Shown here piece after piece: positions 43,822-51,760 of a stretch of 64,000 nucleotides of DNA (position 1 is its first letter; every line of letters begins with the position of its first letter). Source of the stretch: Magnetovibrio sp. (lineage in GTDB: Bacteria; Pseudomonadota; Alphaproteobacteria; Rhodospirillales; Magnetovibrionaceae). The notes under the pieces are model-generated. The model was not told the origin of the DNA, did not search any database, and worked only from the letters and a program-made list of their open reading frames with translations. The translations under genes were made by a program, and so were the position numbers. The stretch is taken from assembly GCF_036568125.1 (NCBI RefSeq), contig NZ_DATCTF010000013.1, positions 1 to 64,000 of the forward strand, read 5' to 3'.

Positions 43822-45300
43822 ATGCCACGTTACGCCATCATCGTCGACCGCCTGAGCGATTGGAAAGGTCCCGCGGAAGGCTTCAACCTCATCAGCGCCG
43901 ACGCGTTTCTCACCAATAAGACCAAGCACAAGCGTCGGCCCGCGCGGGTCATCAATTTGTGCCGCCATTACGATTATCTGAGTGCCGGCTATTATTGCTC
44001 GTTGCTGGCCGAAGCCCGCGGCCAGATCCCGATGCCCACGGTGGCCGACGTGTTGAGCTTGCAACGCAAGAACCTCTACGCCTTTGCCCTGGCGGAACTG
44101 AACACCATCTTGAACCGCATCATCAAACGGCTGGCGGATGCACCGGAAAGCTCCTTTTCGCTGACCGTGTTTTTCGGCAAGCCCGACGATTCGCGCTTCA
44201 AGCGGTTGGCGGCGGAATGCTTCGACACCTTCCGTTATCCGATTTTGCAACTCGACATTAAGCCGGGCAAACGCTGGGAAATCTCCGCCATCCGCCCGCT
44301 GGGTCTGCACCAGGTGCCCGGCGATCTGGCGACGATGTTTTACGATGCGATGCGCACCTACACCCGCACCCGCAAGGAACTGAGCGGGGGGCGCCCGCCC
44401 GCTCAATACAACCTCGCGATTTTGTACGATCCGGACGAAGCGTTGCCGCCGTCCGACGCGGCGGCGTTCGAAAAGTTTAGGCGTGTCGGTCAAGGCCTGC
44501 GCATGGACGTGGAACTGATCACCAAGAAGGATTATCGCCGTCTGCCCGAATTCGATGCGCTGTTTATCCGCACCAACACGTCCATCGACCACTATACCTA
44601 CCAGTTTGCCAAGAAGGCCGAGCAGGAAGGTCTGGTGGTGATCGACGATCCGACCTCGATCCTGCGCTGCACCAACAAGGTCTATCTGCACGAACTTCTG
44701 CAACGACACGGCTTGCCGACGCCCAAGTCGCGGGTTGTCAACCGTCTCGACTTCGGTCCCGAAACCGCTGCCGAACTGGAAGCGGAACTGGGCTATCCGA
44801 TCATCTTGAAAATTCCCGACGGATCGTTTTCGCGCGGCATGCACAAGGCGGAAACACGCCAGCAAGTGCTCGATGGCGGCGCGGACCTGTTGAAAAGTTC
44901 ACGCCTGATCTTGGCGCAGGAATTCGTCTACACGCCGTTTGATTGGCGCGTCGGCGTGCTGCGGGGCGAGCCGCTCTATGTCTGTCAATACCTGATGTCG
45001 CGCAATCACTGGCAAATCGTCAATCACGGCAAAGATGGCAGCTTTCGCCAAGGCGGCTGGAAAACCTTCGCGGTCGAGGATGCCCCTGCCGAAGTGGTCG
45101 AGGTCGCCCGCAAGGCCGCCCACTTGATCGGCGACGGTTTGTACGGCGTCGATCTGAAGCAGACCGACAAAGGCCTGATGATCATCGAAGTCAACGATAA
45201 CCCATCGCTGGAAACCCAGGTCGAGGATAAGGTGCTCAAAGACGAACTGTATGAACGCATCCTCAAGGAATTCATCCGCCGTATTGACGGTGCGGCGTAG
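43822..45300 (+). CDS. RimK-type ATP-grasp ligase with RLAN domain
   Basis: A 492-aa enzyme expected to join an amino acid, often glutamate, to a peptide or amine using ATP. The N-terminal third is a RimK-like N-terminal (RLAN) domain (IIVDRLSDWKGPAEGFNLI; YLSAGYYCSLLAEARGQIP). The C-terminal ATP-grasp (about 255-490) has LKIPDGSFSRGMHKAE (glycine-rich loop), LAQEFVYTPFDWRVGVLRGE, and MIIEVNDNPSLETQ (metal-binding Glu and Asn). It abuts the GNAT/C39 gene. It is longer than E. coli RimK (300 aa), which lacks the RLAN domain. Confidence 0.9.
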   Translation: MPRYAIIVDRLSDWKGPAEGFNLISADAFLTNKTKHKRRPARVINLCRHYDYLSAGYYCSLLAEARGQIPMPTVADVLSLQRKNLYAFALAELNTILNRIIKRLADAPESSFSLTVFFGKPDDSRFKRLAAECFDTFRYPILQLDIKPGKRWEISAIRPLGLHQVPGDLATMFYDAMRTYTRTRKELSGGRPPAQYNLAILYDPDEALPPSDAAAFEKFRRVGQGLRMDVELITKKDYRRLPEFDALFIRTNTSIDHYTYQFAKKAEQEGLVVIDDPTSILRCTNKVYLHELLQRHGLPTPKSRVVNRLDFGPETAAELEAELGYPIILKIPDGSFSRGMHKAETRQQVLDGGADLLKSSRLILAQEFVYTPFDWRVGVLRGEPLYVCQYLMSRNHWQIVNHGKDGSFRQGGWKTFAVEDAPAEVVEVARKAAHLIGDGLYGVDLKQTDKGLMIIEVNDNPSLETQVEDKVLKDELYERILKEFIRRIDGAA

Positions 45301-45338
45301 AGTGCGTTCGATCAAATTCGGCTAAAGCACCAAAAGAA

Positions 45339-45372
45339 CGAAGGCTCCGAAGCCGGTGCTTCGGAGCCTTCG
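45339..45372. terminator. Bidirectional-type hairpin between the ATP-grasp and FKBP genes
   Basis: A perfect 15-bp stem (45339-45353 with 45358-45372) has a CGGT loop. On the minus strand the stem is followed by TTCTTTT, so it should terminate the leftward FKBP transcript; the plus strand lacks a T run. Confidence 0.8.
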
Positions 45373-45410
45373 AGAAACGCGGTGGGCTCGCCGGTGGATG
45401 CGACGATCTC

Positions 45411-45920
45411 TTAGATCGGCACCTTGACGGCTCCGCCGACGTCCGGCTCATCGACGATCGCGCCGCCGAATTCGATTTCTTCCTCGGTGGCGTTCCGGAC
45501 GTTCAGGACCTCGAGCTTGAAAATCACGTGACGGCCAGAAAGTGGATTGTTGCCGTCGACCGTGAGGGTCGTGTCGTCCATGCGGGTGACGATGAAGTTG
45601 CGGGGTTCGCCTTTGGCATTTTCCATGGTGATGGTGGTGCCGACTTCCCGGTATTCTTCGGGGACGTTTTCGATGCGGTCGGTAAAGACCAAGGATTCAT
45701 CGCGCGGGCCATAGAGTATATTGCAATCGATGGGGACCTCGATGATGTCACCCTTTTTCTTGCCTTCTAATTCTTTGGTGACGCTTTCATCCAGAGCGCT
45801 CGCCATGCCGTGCACGTAGCCGATGGGGTATTCCACCGCGATCAGGCTTTCGCCCGACTTTTGGTCGATCACCTTGTAGCTGAGTTCGACAAACTTGTTA
45901 TCTTGAATCGTTTCGCTCAT
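45411..45920 (-). CDS. FKBP-type peptidyl-prolyl isomerase (SlyD-like)
   Basis: A 169-aa protein of the FKBP/SlyD type, with an FKBP core (NKFVELSYKVIDQKSGES; MASALDESVTKELEGKKKGD; IFKLEVLNVRNATEEEIEFG) and an inserted flap-like domain between. It lacks the His-rich metal-binding tail of E. coli SlyD. It lies 20 bp after a 117-aa protein gene and downstream of aprA, so it may help fold or mature Apr proteins or the neighbouring unknown. This is inferred from position only. Confidence 0.85.
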   Translation of the reverse strand: MSETIQDNKFVELSYKVIDQKSGESLIAVEYPIGYVHGMASALDESVTKELEGKKKGDIIEVPIDCNILYGPRDESLVFTDRIENVPEEYREVGTTITMENAKGEPRNFIVTRMDDTTLTVDGNNPLSGRHVIFKLEVLNVRNATEEEIEFGGAIVDEPDVGGAVKVPI

Positions 45921-45940
45921 ATCAGGTCACAATCGGGGTC

Positions 45941-46294
45941 TTAGAAGACGGAGGCGCCAAAAATCTTGATCTCGTCTTGGTCATTGAAACCGAGAACCAA
46001 GCGGCCGAGCCATTCGCCTTCCTTCTTGGTGCTGCGCACACGGTACAAAACCGTGACATGGAGGCCACGACGGATCATGCCGAGATAGTCGTAGACCTCG
46101 GAAAGGCTCCGGGTCAGTTCGCTTTGCGCGAATTGCTTGCCGACTTCGATTTCGTTCAAGCCTTGGATCAGGCTGTAGTCAAAGTTGCGGATGAATTTTC
46201 CGTATTTACCTTCGTTGGAAGCCCTGACGAGCTCCGTCCACAACGGCTCGGCAACGGTCAAAATTTCATCGTCGGTGAGTTCGGTAATGTTCAT
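45941..46294 (-). CDS. Unknown 117-aa protein in the apr region
   Basis: I do not recognise this protein. It is soluble, slightly acidic, with helices in the first half (MNITELTDDEILTVAEPLW) and beta-like strands in the second (GLHVTVLYRVRS; EWLGRLVLGFNDQDEIKIFG). The size and layout resemble a cystatin-like or NTF2-like fold, but this is a weak impression. It lies between aprA and the FKBP-type gene on the same strand, separated from aprA by two hairpins, so it probably shares transcription with aprA at a lower level. Confidence 0.75.
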   Translation of the reverse strand: MNITELTDDEILTVAEPLWTELVRASNEGKYGKFIRNFDYSLIQGLNEIEVGKQFAQSELTRSLSEVYDYLGMIRRGLHVTVLYRVRSTKKEGEWLGRLVLGFNDQDEIKIFGASVF

Positions 46295-46330
46295 TTGAGT
46301 CCTCAGTCACACTGAAAAGAAAATCTTGCT

Positions 46331-46411
46331 GGGGCATAAAAAAAGATCAACACGGGAATGCTGATCTTTTTTCATGCCCCGGCAGAAGATCGAAGCGACC
46401 TTCTGCCGGGG
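46331..46411 (-). terminator. Double hairpin after aprA (attenuator/terminator)
   Basis: Two hairpins overlap. CCCCGGCAGAAG/CTTCTGCCGGGG (46377-46388 with 46400-46411) has a 12-bp stem. The second pairs GGGGCAT with ATGCCCC (46331-46337, 46374-46380), with AAAAAAGATCA/TGATCTTTTT inside, giving a T run on the minus strand. They share 46377-46380, so they cannot both form fully. Confidence 0.75.
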
Positions 46412-46421
46412 TGTATGAAGA

Positions 46422-48305
46422 TTACTCGGCTGCTGCAGCTTTTTCTACATCAACCAAGTGATACAGGGGTGCCTTCTCCATGGTGTATTTGCCAGTCTTC
46501 GGATCACGGCGCGACACGGTCAGAACGTGCCAGTTTTCGTCATCCAGTTTCATGGCGTCACCACGGTAGTAGTAACCCGGCCAACGGGTTTCCTTGCGGA
46601 ACAAGGTGTGCTGCATCACACACTCGGACGTACGATGACGGTGCTTGACTTCCCAGGCACGCAGCAATTCGTGAAGGTCCTTGGCAGCAATCTTCTCGAG
46701 ATCTTCTTCCATGATCTTGAGCTTCTTGAGGCCAATGTTCAGCAGTTTGTCGTTGGTCATGTAGTTGACCGTCACGCCACCGCAGTATTCGTCCATCAGC
46801 TTTTGCAGACGGTCGAGAGACTGACGCGGGTTGTGGTAGTTCGGGTTGACCTCACCAGCCACGATCTCGTTGCGATGAACCTTGTAGTGTTCCATCGGCT
46901 TGTAGACTTCTTCACGCAGCTTGGCGATGGTCGCTTCGGAAACGCGAATGCCTTCGGCCTTGCCGTCGTCGATGTACTTACAAGCAGCTTTCGCAGCGAT
47001 GCGGCCTTCGGTGAAGGAACCGGACGAGAACGCGTGCGGCGTACCGCCGACCGCGTCACCGGCGCCGAACAGACCTTCGACGGTCATCATGCGGTTGTAG
47101 CCCCACTGGTATTCGGGCGGGGACACGTCTTCCGGACCGGAGCACCAAGCGCCGCAACCGGTGGCATGGGAACCCATGACGTACGGCTCGGACGTGGTCA
47201 GTTCCGGGTTTTCGTTCTTCGGGTCAACGTCCGTGGCAGCCCACAGAACGGCCTGACCAACGGTCATACCCAAGAAGTTGTGCCAGCCGATTTCTTCCAG
47301 ATGCGGGTCTTGGAACGAGTGCATGGTGACCATGTGGATCGGACCGCGACCGGCGTTCACCTCGTTGATGATCGCGTGGTTACGCAGGCAGGTCGGGATC
47401 GGACGGTGCGTCGCGTGGGAAAGTTCCGGATCCAGGTATTCCTTGCCGACCATCTGTTGCAGGGCCGGGAACCACTTGGATTCGTATTCTTCACCGTATG
47501 CGTTTTGCGTGTAGGTCTTCAGGTGCAGGAAGTAAGCACCGACCGGGCCGTAACCGTCCTTGAAGCGAGCCAGAACGATACGGTTTTCCATCTGGGTCAT
47601 TTTCGCGCCGGCGTTGATCATCAACGCATAAGCGGAACCAGAGGACCACGGTGCGTACCAAACGCGACCGGCGCCTTCACCCACGGAACGCGGTTTGAAG
47701 ATGTTGGATGCACCACCTGCGCCGCAAATCACGGTTTTGGATTTGAAGACGTGGTAGTTACCCGTGCGGACGTTGAAACCAACGGCACCGGCAACGCGGT
47801 TTTCTTTGGCTTCGTCCATCAGCAGGTGGGTGACGCAGACACGGTTGTAAACCTTGTCGGCCGACTTCTTCGCGGCTTCGGCCACGATCGGCTTATAGGA
47901 TTCACCGTGGATCATGATCTGCCAGCGACCTTCACGCAGGTAGGAACCTTTTTCCTTGTTGCGCATGATCGGCAGGCCCCACTCTTCGAACTGGTGGACC
48001 GCGGAGTCGACGTGGCGGGCCATGTCGAACAGCAGATCTTCACGCACCATGCCCATCAAGTCGATGCGGGCATAACGCACGTGGTCTTCCGGGTTGTTTT
48101 CACCAAAACGGGTGCCCATGTAACAGTTGATCGCGTAGAGACCCTGGGCAACAGCGCCGGAACGGTCGATGTTGGCCTTTTCGGCAATCACGATCTTCTT
48201 GTTTTTACCCCAGTAGCGGGCTTCGAAAGCTGCGCCCGTACCGCCAAGGCCAGCACCGGCGACCAGGATGTCGATGTTATCTTCGACGATAGTTTTGTAA
48301 GCCAT
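46422..48305 (-). CDS. aprA: Adenylylsulfate (APS) reductase, alpha subunit
   Basis: The FAD-containing catalytic subunit of dissimilatory APS reductase, 627 aa, which interconverts APS and sulfite plus AMP. The FAD-binding motif is DILVAGAGLGGTGAAFEA; further conserved segments include ERSGAVAQGLYAINCYMG-type NIDRSGAVAQGLYAINCY, CGAGGASNIFKPRSVGEG and YEPVMGSHATG-like EPYVMGSHATGCGAWCSG. It overlaps aprB at the ATG. The codon bias is strong, consistent with high expression. In an aerobic alphaproteobacterium it most likely works oxidatively, turning sulfite into APS for energy. No ATP sulfurylase (sat) gene is within the window. Confidence 0.96.
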   Translation of the reverse strand: MAYKTIVEDNIDILVAGAGLGGTGAAFEARYWGKNKKIVIAEKANIDRSGAVAQGLYAINCYMGTRFGENNPEDHVRYARIDLMGMVREDLLFDMARHVDSAVHQFEEWGLPIMRNKEKGSYLREGRWQIMIHGESYKPIVAEAAKKSADKVYNRVCVTHLLMDEAKENRVAGAVGFNVRTGNYHVFKSKTVICGAGGASNIFKPRSVGEGAGRVWYAPWSSGSAYALMINAGAKMTQMENRIVLARFKDGYGPVGAYFLHLKTYTQNAYGEEYESKWFPALQQMVGKEYLDPELSHATHRPIPTCLRNHAIINEVNAGRGPIHMVTMHSFQDPHLEEIGWHNFLGMTVGQAVLWAATDVDPKNENPELTTSEPYVMGSHATGCGAWCSGPEDVSPPEYQWGYNRMMTVEGLFGAGDAVGGTPHAFSSGSFTEGRIAAKAACKYIDDGKAEGIRVSEATIAKLREEVYKPMEHYKVHRNEIVAGEVNPNYHNPRQSLDRLQKLMDEYCGGVTVNYMTNDKLLNIGLKKLKIMEEDLEKIAAKDLHELLRAWEVKHRHRTSECVMQHTLFRKETRWPGYYYRGDAMKLDDENWHVLTVSRRDPKTGKYTMEKAPLYHLVDVEKAAAAE

Positions 48306-48787
48306 TAGTAGTAGACCCCCTTCTTCATCTGGAGTCCGTTGGATTCCAGGGTATGCAACCCGCCGTCATCCATACGGATGTACTTCGGCTCGTTATACAG
48401 CAACTGGCTGTCGCGCTGTTCCTGAGAAGGAGCAGAAGCGTTGGCGAGTTGAGGGATGGCCGTGCCCCAGGGCTTGGTGGTGATCGGAGCCAGCAGGTTC
48501 AGGTCTTTCTTGCCGTTGCGGAATTTGATGCGCCAAGCAATGACGCCCTTTTCCTCGTCACGGACAGCGCGGACGCTGTGGCCGAGCGGTGCAAAGTCGG
48601 CGTAGCCGCGCACGTCGATGGCGTTCTGCGGGCAAGCCTTCACACAGGAGTAGCACTCCCAGCACATGTTCGGTTCGATGTTGTAGGCACGACGGTAGGT
48701 CGTGTCGATGTGCATGATGTCGGACGGGCAGATATCAACGCAGTGTCCGCAGCCGTCACATCGTGTCATGTAGACAAAAGTAGGCAT
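48305..48787 (-). CDS. aprB: Adenylylsulfate reductase, beta subunit
   Basis: The iron-sulfur subunit, 160 aa, carrying two [4Fe-4S] clusters that connect AprA to its electron acceptor. Cluster motifs are TRCDGCGHCVDICPSDIMHI and MCWECYSCVKACPQNAIDV. The C-terminal tail (LLAPITTKPWGTAIPQLAN and after) wraps AprA in known structures. It lies 42 bp downstream of aprM, and its stop overlaps the aprA start. Confidence 0.97.
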   Translation of the reverse strand: MPTFVYMTRCDGCGHCVDICPSDIMHIDTTYRRAYNIEPNMCWECYSCVKACPQNAIDVRGYADFAPLGHSVRAVRDEEKGVIAWRIKFRNGKKDLNLLAPITTKPWGTAIPQLANASAPSQEQRDSQLLYNEPKYIRMDDGGLHTLESNGLQMKKGVYY

Positions 48788-48829
48788 AATTCGTTTCCTT
48801 CCCTGTTAGAAAGAATCTTTCAGGTTTGA

Positions 48830-49675
48830 TTAGTAGTGCTTAGGCTGCTCGCGCTTGATGCCAAGGCCCATGTAAGACGGGTTCGTGCCCATGTATTCCG
48901 GGATATCGGGGAACCGCTTTTGCAATGCGGGGTCCGTCAGATCTACCGGCTCCGGCAGGTTTTCACGGGAACCATCGGCTTTGATGACGCGCTTGTTGAA
49001 AGCAGCCGCCGGCTTGAAGAACATGTGAGCGAACTTCGACCACAAGACACCGGCAAACAGAACCGTAGCGGAGATGATGAACAACGCCAGGAACAGGGTC
49101 GTCCAAACGGCGACGCCTTTGGCTTGCAGGATGGCCCAGACCAGACCGAAGGTCGTGGTGCCCAGCAGGGACAGGATGAACATGTCAGCCTTCACGATGC
49201 GGTAGCAGGGAACACCTTCAGCAGCGACATCGACGCGGATGAAGAACCAGAACCAGTAACCGCCGAACATGACCATCGCGGCACCCAGGTGCCAGAGCTG
49301 AGAGACGATGCCCGGAGCTTCGTGGGTCGGGTAGGCGAACACCAAGGCAACGGTCGTCAAAATGAACAGAATGAAACCGTACATGGTGAACAGGTGCGAA
49401 ATCCGGCGTTTGGGGTTGCAGAACTCCCCCGACGTCGCCACATCTACGACAACCGTGCTAACGGCGATGCCGATCTTGTCGCCGGCACCCAGTACTCGCG
49501 TACGTGCAGCTTCGGCGGATTTGGCTTTGGCAAAAAAGTATTTGGCGCTTTTCTTGTGGATCATGTCCACAACCGTTCCGCCAACGACCAAGATCGCCAT
49601 TAAAATGACATAACCTTGGATAACGTTAAGCGGAATGGTCGTCGCAAGATCAGCGAATGGATTACTGGCGAACAT
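48830..49675 (-). CDS. aprM: AprM-type membrane anchor of APS reductase
   Basis: A 281-aa inner-membrane protein with about six segments, of the AprM type that links AprAB to the quinone pool in sulfur oxidisers lacking the Qmo complex. The N terminus is MFASNPFADLATTIPLNVIQ, then a CNPKRRISHLFTMYGFILF segment and histidines suited to quinone or haem contact (QLWHLGAAMVMFGGYW). The start at 49675 has GGAGG 6 bases upstream; an in-frame ATG 27 bases earlier has no site. It is the first gene of the apr transcript. The AprM call rests on context and pattern, not on alignment. Confidence 0.82.
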   Translation of the reverse strand: MFASNPFADLATTIPLNVIQGYVILMAILVVGGTVVDMIHKKSAKYFFAKAKSAEAARTRVLGAGDKIGIAVSTVVVDVATSGEFCNPKRRISHLFTMYGFILFILTTVALVFAYPTHEAPGIVSQLWHLGAAMVMFGGYWFWFFIRVDVAAEGVPCYRIVKADMFILSLLGTTTFGLVWAILQAKGVAVWTTLFLALFIISATVLFAGVLWSKFAHMFFKPAAAFNKRVIKADGSRENLPEPVDLTDPALQKRFPDIPEYMGTNPSYMGLGIKREQPKHY

Positions 49676-49747
49676 CAATTCCTCCCGTGTCGTAGTCGTC
49701 AATTATTGAAAAATCTATGTGTTTAGAGTCTTTTCCATTAGCGAGGC

Positions 49748-49775
49748 ATTATATAAAGGAATCTTGATTTGACAA
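49748..49775 (-). promoter_or_regulatory. Sigma-70 promoter of the apr operon
   Basis: On the minus strand TTGTCA (49770-49775) and a perfect TATAAT (49748-49753) are separated by 16 bp. The start would be near 49741, giving a leader of about 65 bases before aprM. Confidence 0.7.
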
Positions 49776-50298
49776 TCAGAATGATGGAAATGATCAAACG
49801 CGCGGCAATTTAATTTTTTGCTCAAGGACACACTGGAAATTTTAGTAGGTATATCCGTGTGTTTCAGCAAGATTTCAGCTTATCCATAATGAATCCAGAT
49901 CGAAAATGGGCTGATTCTCGGCCCATCAAACGCCCCATCCGATCTGCGTTGGGGATGGTGCCGGTCATCCAATCCGCCATGGTGCGGCGCACAATTGTTC
50001 AACTCGATTCCACCGACCTTTGCCGCAGTTCCTGTCCTAGGTGCTGGTCGGAAATGCATCGTCATACCTAAGTCTGTCGACGAGATGGGGGCCGCTGCCG
50101 CGTTGCCGATTGCCGGTGTTTTTGATCTTGCTTTGTCGGCTCTGCAGTTATGGGGTGTAAAAAGCTGCTTCCCTCCGACAAAACCATCCTATATATTCCA
50201 ACATTGAAATATGAAAAAATCTTCATGCCGGGGTGGGGTGTTCGCAGTTTTGCAGGGAACTGTCTCGGTTTGTAACTAGACAACAGGTGAGTTGAATT
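49776..50298. other. Long intergenic stretch between aprM and the 52-aa gene
   Basis: About 520 bases with no gene I can support. It must hold the promoter of the small gene; TATATT near 50192 is the best -10 but lacks a good -35. A 70-codon frame at 49995-50207 reads as plausible protein but has no ribosome binding site. Confidence 0.45.
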
Positions 50299-50457
50299 AT
50301 GGGTAACGTAAACGCTAAAGACCCGGTCCCTGATGGCAAGACCGAGTACTACACCACGAAGCAGCAACCGGTGAACGAAAAAGGTTTCGTTGGCTACAAG
50401 ACCGAATGGGTCGAGTGGCAAAAGGAAGTTCCCTACGAAACTCCGAAAAAGCCGTAA
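50299..50457 (+). CDS. 52-aa small protein beside the apr operon
   Basis: A clear short gene: AGGTGA lies 9 bases before the ATG, and a strong terminator follows 43 bases after the stop. The protein is hydrophilic, rich in Lys, Glu, Pro and Tyr, with no cysteine and no membrane segment. It begins MGNVNAKDPVPDG and contains FVGYKTEWVEWQKEVPYETP. Codon use resembles that of the highly expressed apr genes. I do not recognise it. It is read away from the apr operon; the setting suggests a small accessory protein made at high level, perhaps in sulfur metabolism. Confidence 0.75.
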   Translation: MGNVNAKDPVPDGKTEYYTTKQQPVNEKGFVGYKTEWVEWQKEVPYETPKKP

Positions 50458-50500
50458 GCTTTGCTGACGGGCGTGCGAAGCCCGTTTAGGAATGCAGAAA

Positions 50501-50530
50501 GGGAGGCGCTGGACGCCTCCCTTTCTTTTT
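50501..50530 (+). terminator. Strong intrinsic terminator of the 52-aa gene
   Basis: GGGAGGCG/CGCCTCCC is a perfect 8-bp stem with a CTGGA loop and a tail TTTCTTTTT. A smaller hairpin CGGGC/GCCCG precedes it at about 50469-50484. Confidence 0.9.
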
Positions 50531-50599
50531 GTCTGCCCGCAACAACCTTGTGAGATCATCCGACGCGGGCCGCCGTGCCGAACCCCGGCTTCTCGCTTC

Positions 50600-51154
50600 T
50601 TAAACGGGGTCTATCTGTTTTTTGATGAATTCGGCGCGTTTGTCGGCATCCATGACCACATCTTCCGTTGCAGGCACGCCCAACAGGAACCATTCCTGCG
50701 TGCCGTCTTCATATTCGATGGCGGGTCCATCTTCGCGGTGCAGTTTGCCCTTGGCCCACCACTGCTGCATTTCTTGCGGCTCGATCACGGCGGGGCCGTC
50801 ATCGCGGTGACGGGTGCCATGTGACCACCATTGCAAAGTTCCATCGTCTCTTTCAACAGCCGGACCGTCTTCGCGATGAAGCTTGCCGTTGAAATACCAT
50901 TCCTTGGATCCATACGCCTCGATAAGGGCCGGGCCGTCTTCACGGTGCAATTTGCCGTTTACCCACCATTCCTTGGTGCCATCGGCAAGCTCAACGGCCG
51001 GGCCGTCCAGGCGATGTTGTTTGCCGTTCAAAAACCAACCCTGCGAACCATCGGGGCGAATGGCGGCCGGGCCGTCTTCACGGTGCAAGGTTCCATCAAT
51101 CTGCCACTCGATCGTTCCGTCTTCTTGTTCGATTTTTTCGGGTGTTTGGGGCAT
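50600..51154 (-). CDS. HREDGPA tandem-repeat protein (MORN-like)
   Basis: A 184-aa protein made of six tandem repeats of about 23 residues, each with the pattern W-x-x-G-K-L-H-R-E-D-G-P-A followed by a DGTxEW turn, plus short ends. Repeats start near residues 17, 40, 63, 86, 109 and 132. Similar WxxNGKxHRxDGPA repeats occur in phage, giant virus and scattered bacterial proteins and resemble MORN repeats. The function is unknown. There is no signal peptide, so it is probably cytoplasmic. It is a single gene between the 52-aa gene and tRNA-Ala. Confidence 0.8.
   Translation of the reverse strand: MPQTPEKIEQEDGTIEWQIDGTLHREDGPAAIRPDGSQGWFLNGKQHRLDGPAVELADGTKEWWVNGKLHREDGPALIEAYGSKEWYFNGKLHREDGPAVERDDGTLQWWSHGTRHRDDGPAVIEPQEMQQWWAKGKLHREDGPAIEYEDGTQEWFLLGVPATEDVVMDADKRAEFIKKQIDPV
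50648..51108 (-). repeat. Six 69-bp tandem repeats within the repeat-protein gene
   Basis: The repeat unit of 69 bases encodes 23 residues, and copies differ mainly at third codon positions and in the loop between motifs. The divergence suggests age rather than recent amplification. The boundaries are approximate. Confidence 0.7.
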
Positions 51155-51490
51155 CTATAAAAAATCCGTTCTCTTCAGTCTTTGCGTCATGCCAGAAAAC
51201 AACAAGCTCTAAGCACGCTCAGCACATACACGGCGCTGGCGCCAGCGAGAATGTAACACAAGCACGATGGCGGACAATGGTATCGGTTGATCCGTGTCAT
51301 GAGGTGGCTGGTGAATAGGTAAGCCGAACAAGCCGGGGTTCAAGCGCCACTCCCAGAGAGTCTGTACTTAGTTAATTATTAGGTTCCGAACCGAACTCGA
51401 TTATCGCCATCGGTATATAAATATAAGGCGATACCGCATCTCACGGGTCACAAGTCGTTGGTCACGGATAGGCTATCGCCCAAAACGGAC
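51155..51490. other. Intergenic stretch with a 14-bp palindrome
   Basis: About 336 bases with no gene visible. CGCTGGCGCCAGCG (51234-51247) is a perfect palindrome. The AT-rich part near 51370-51425 may hold the promoter of the repeat-protein gene on the minus strand, but no clear -35/-10 pair was found. Confidence 0.5.
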
Positions 51491-51519
51491 AAAACCCCTT
51501 GGTTTCCCAAGGGGTTTTG
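51491..51519 (-). terminator. Intrinsic terminator of tRNA-Ala
   Basis: AAAACCCCTT and AAGGGGTTTT form a perfect 10-bp stem with a short loop; in the minus direction a T-rich stretch follows. It lies directly downstream of the tRNA. Confidence 0.85.
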
Positions 51520-51520
51520 A

Positions 51521-51596
<76 letters not shown>

Positions 51597-51760
51597 GAAT
51601 GTTTGGCAGCGCCCCGGTTGGGTCGGCCAAATCTGGCCATGGGGCGTGTGCGGCGGGAACTTAAAGGCGTGTCCCTGTTTGCGCAAGGGGAAAAATGACA
51701 CCCGGGTGACATTTTCGTCCCGACATGCGAACGCCGCGGCATTTTGCGCGCGGCGGTCGT

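Noticed and set aside
42787-44865. A 692-codon minus-strand frame opposite the GNAT/C39 and ATP-grasp genes
   Set aside because: Antisense shadow of two genes with intact motifs; no ribosome site or domain.
46458-48308. A 616-codon open frame on the plus strand opposite aprA
   Set aside because: AprA is unmistakable on the other strand; the long frame follows from the strong codon bias of aprA, and its protein looks like random antisense sequence.
49995-50207. A 70-codon plus-strand frame between aprM and the 52-aa gene, with a stretch faintly like the C-terminal end of CheB
   Set aside because: There is no ribosome binding site, the resemblance is a few residues and the frame is short. I cannot support it as a gene or a pseudogene.
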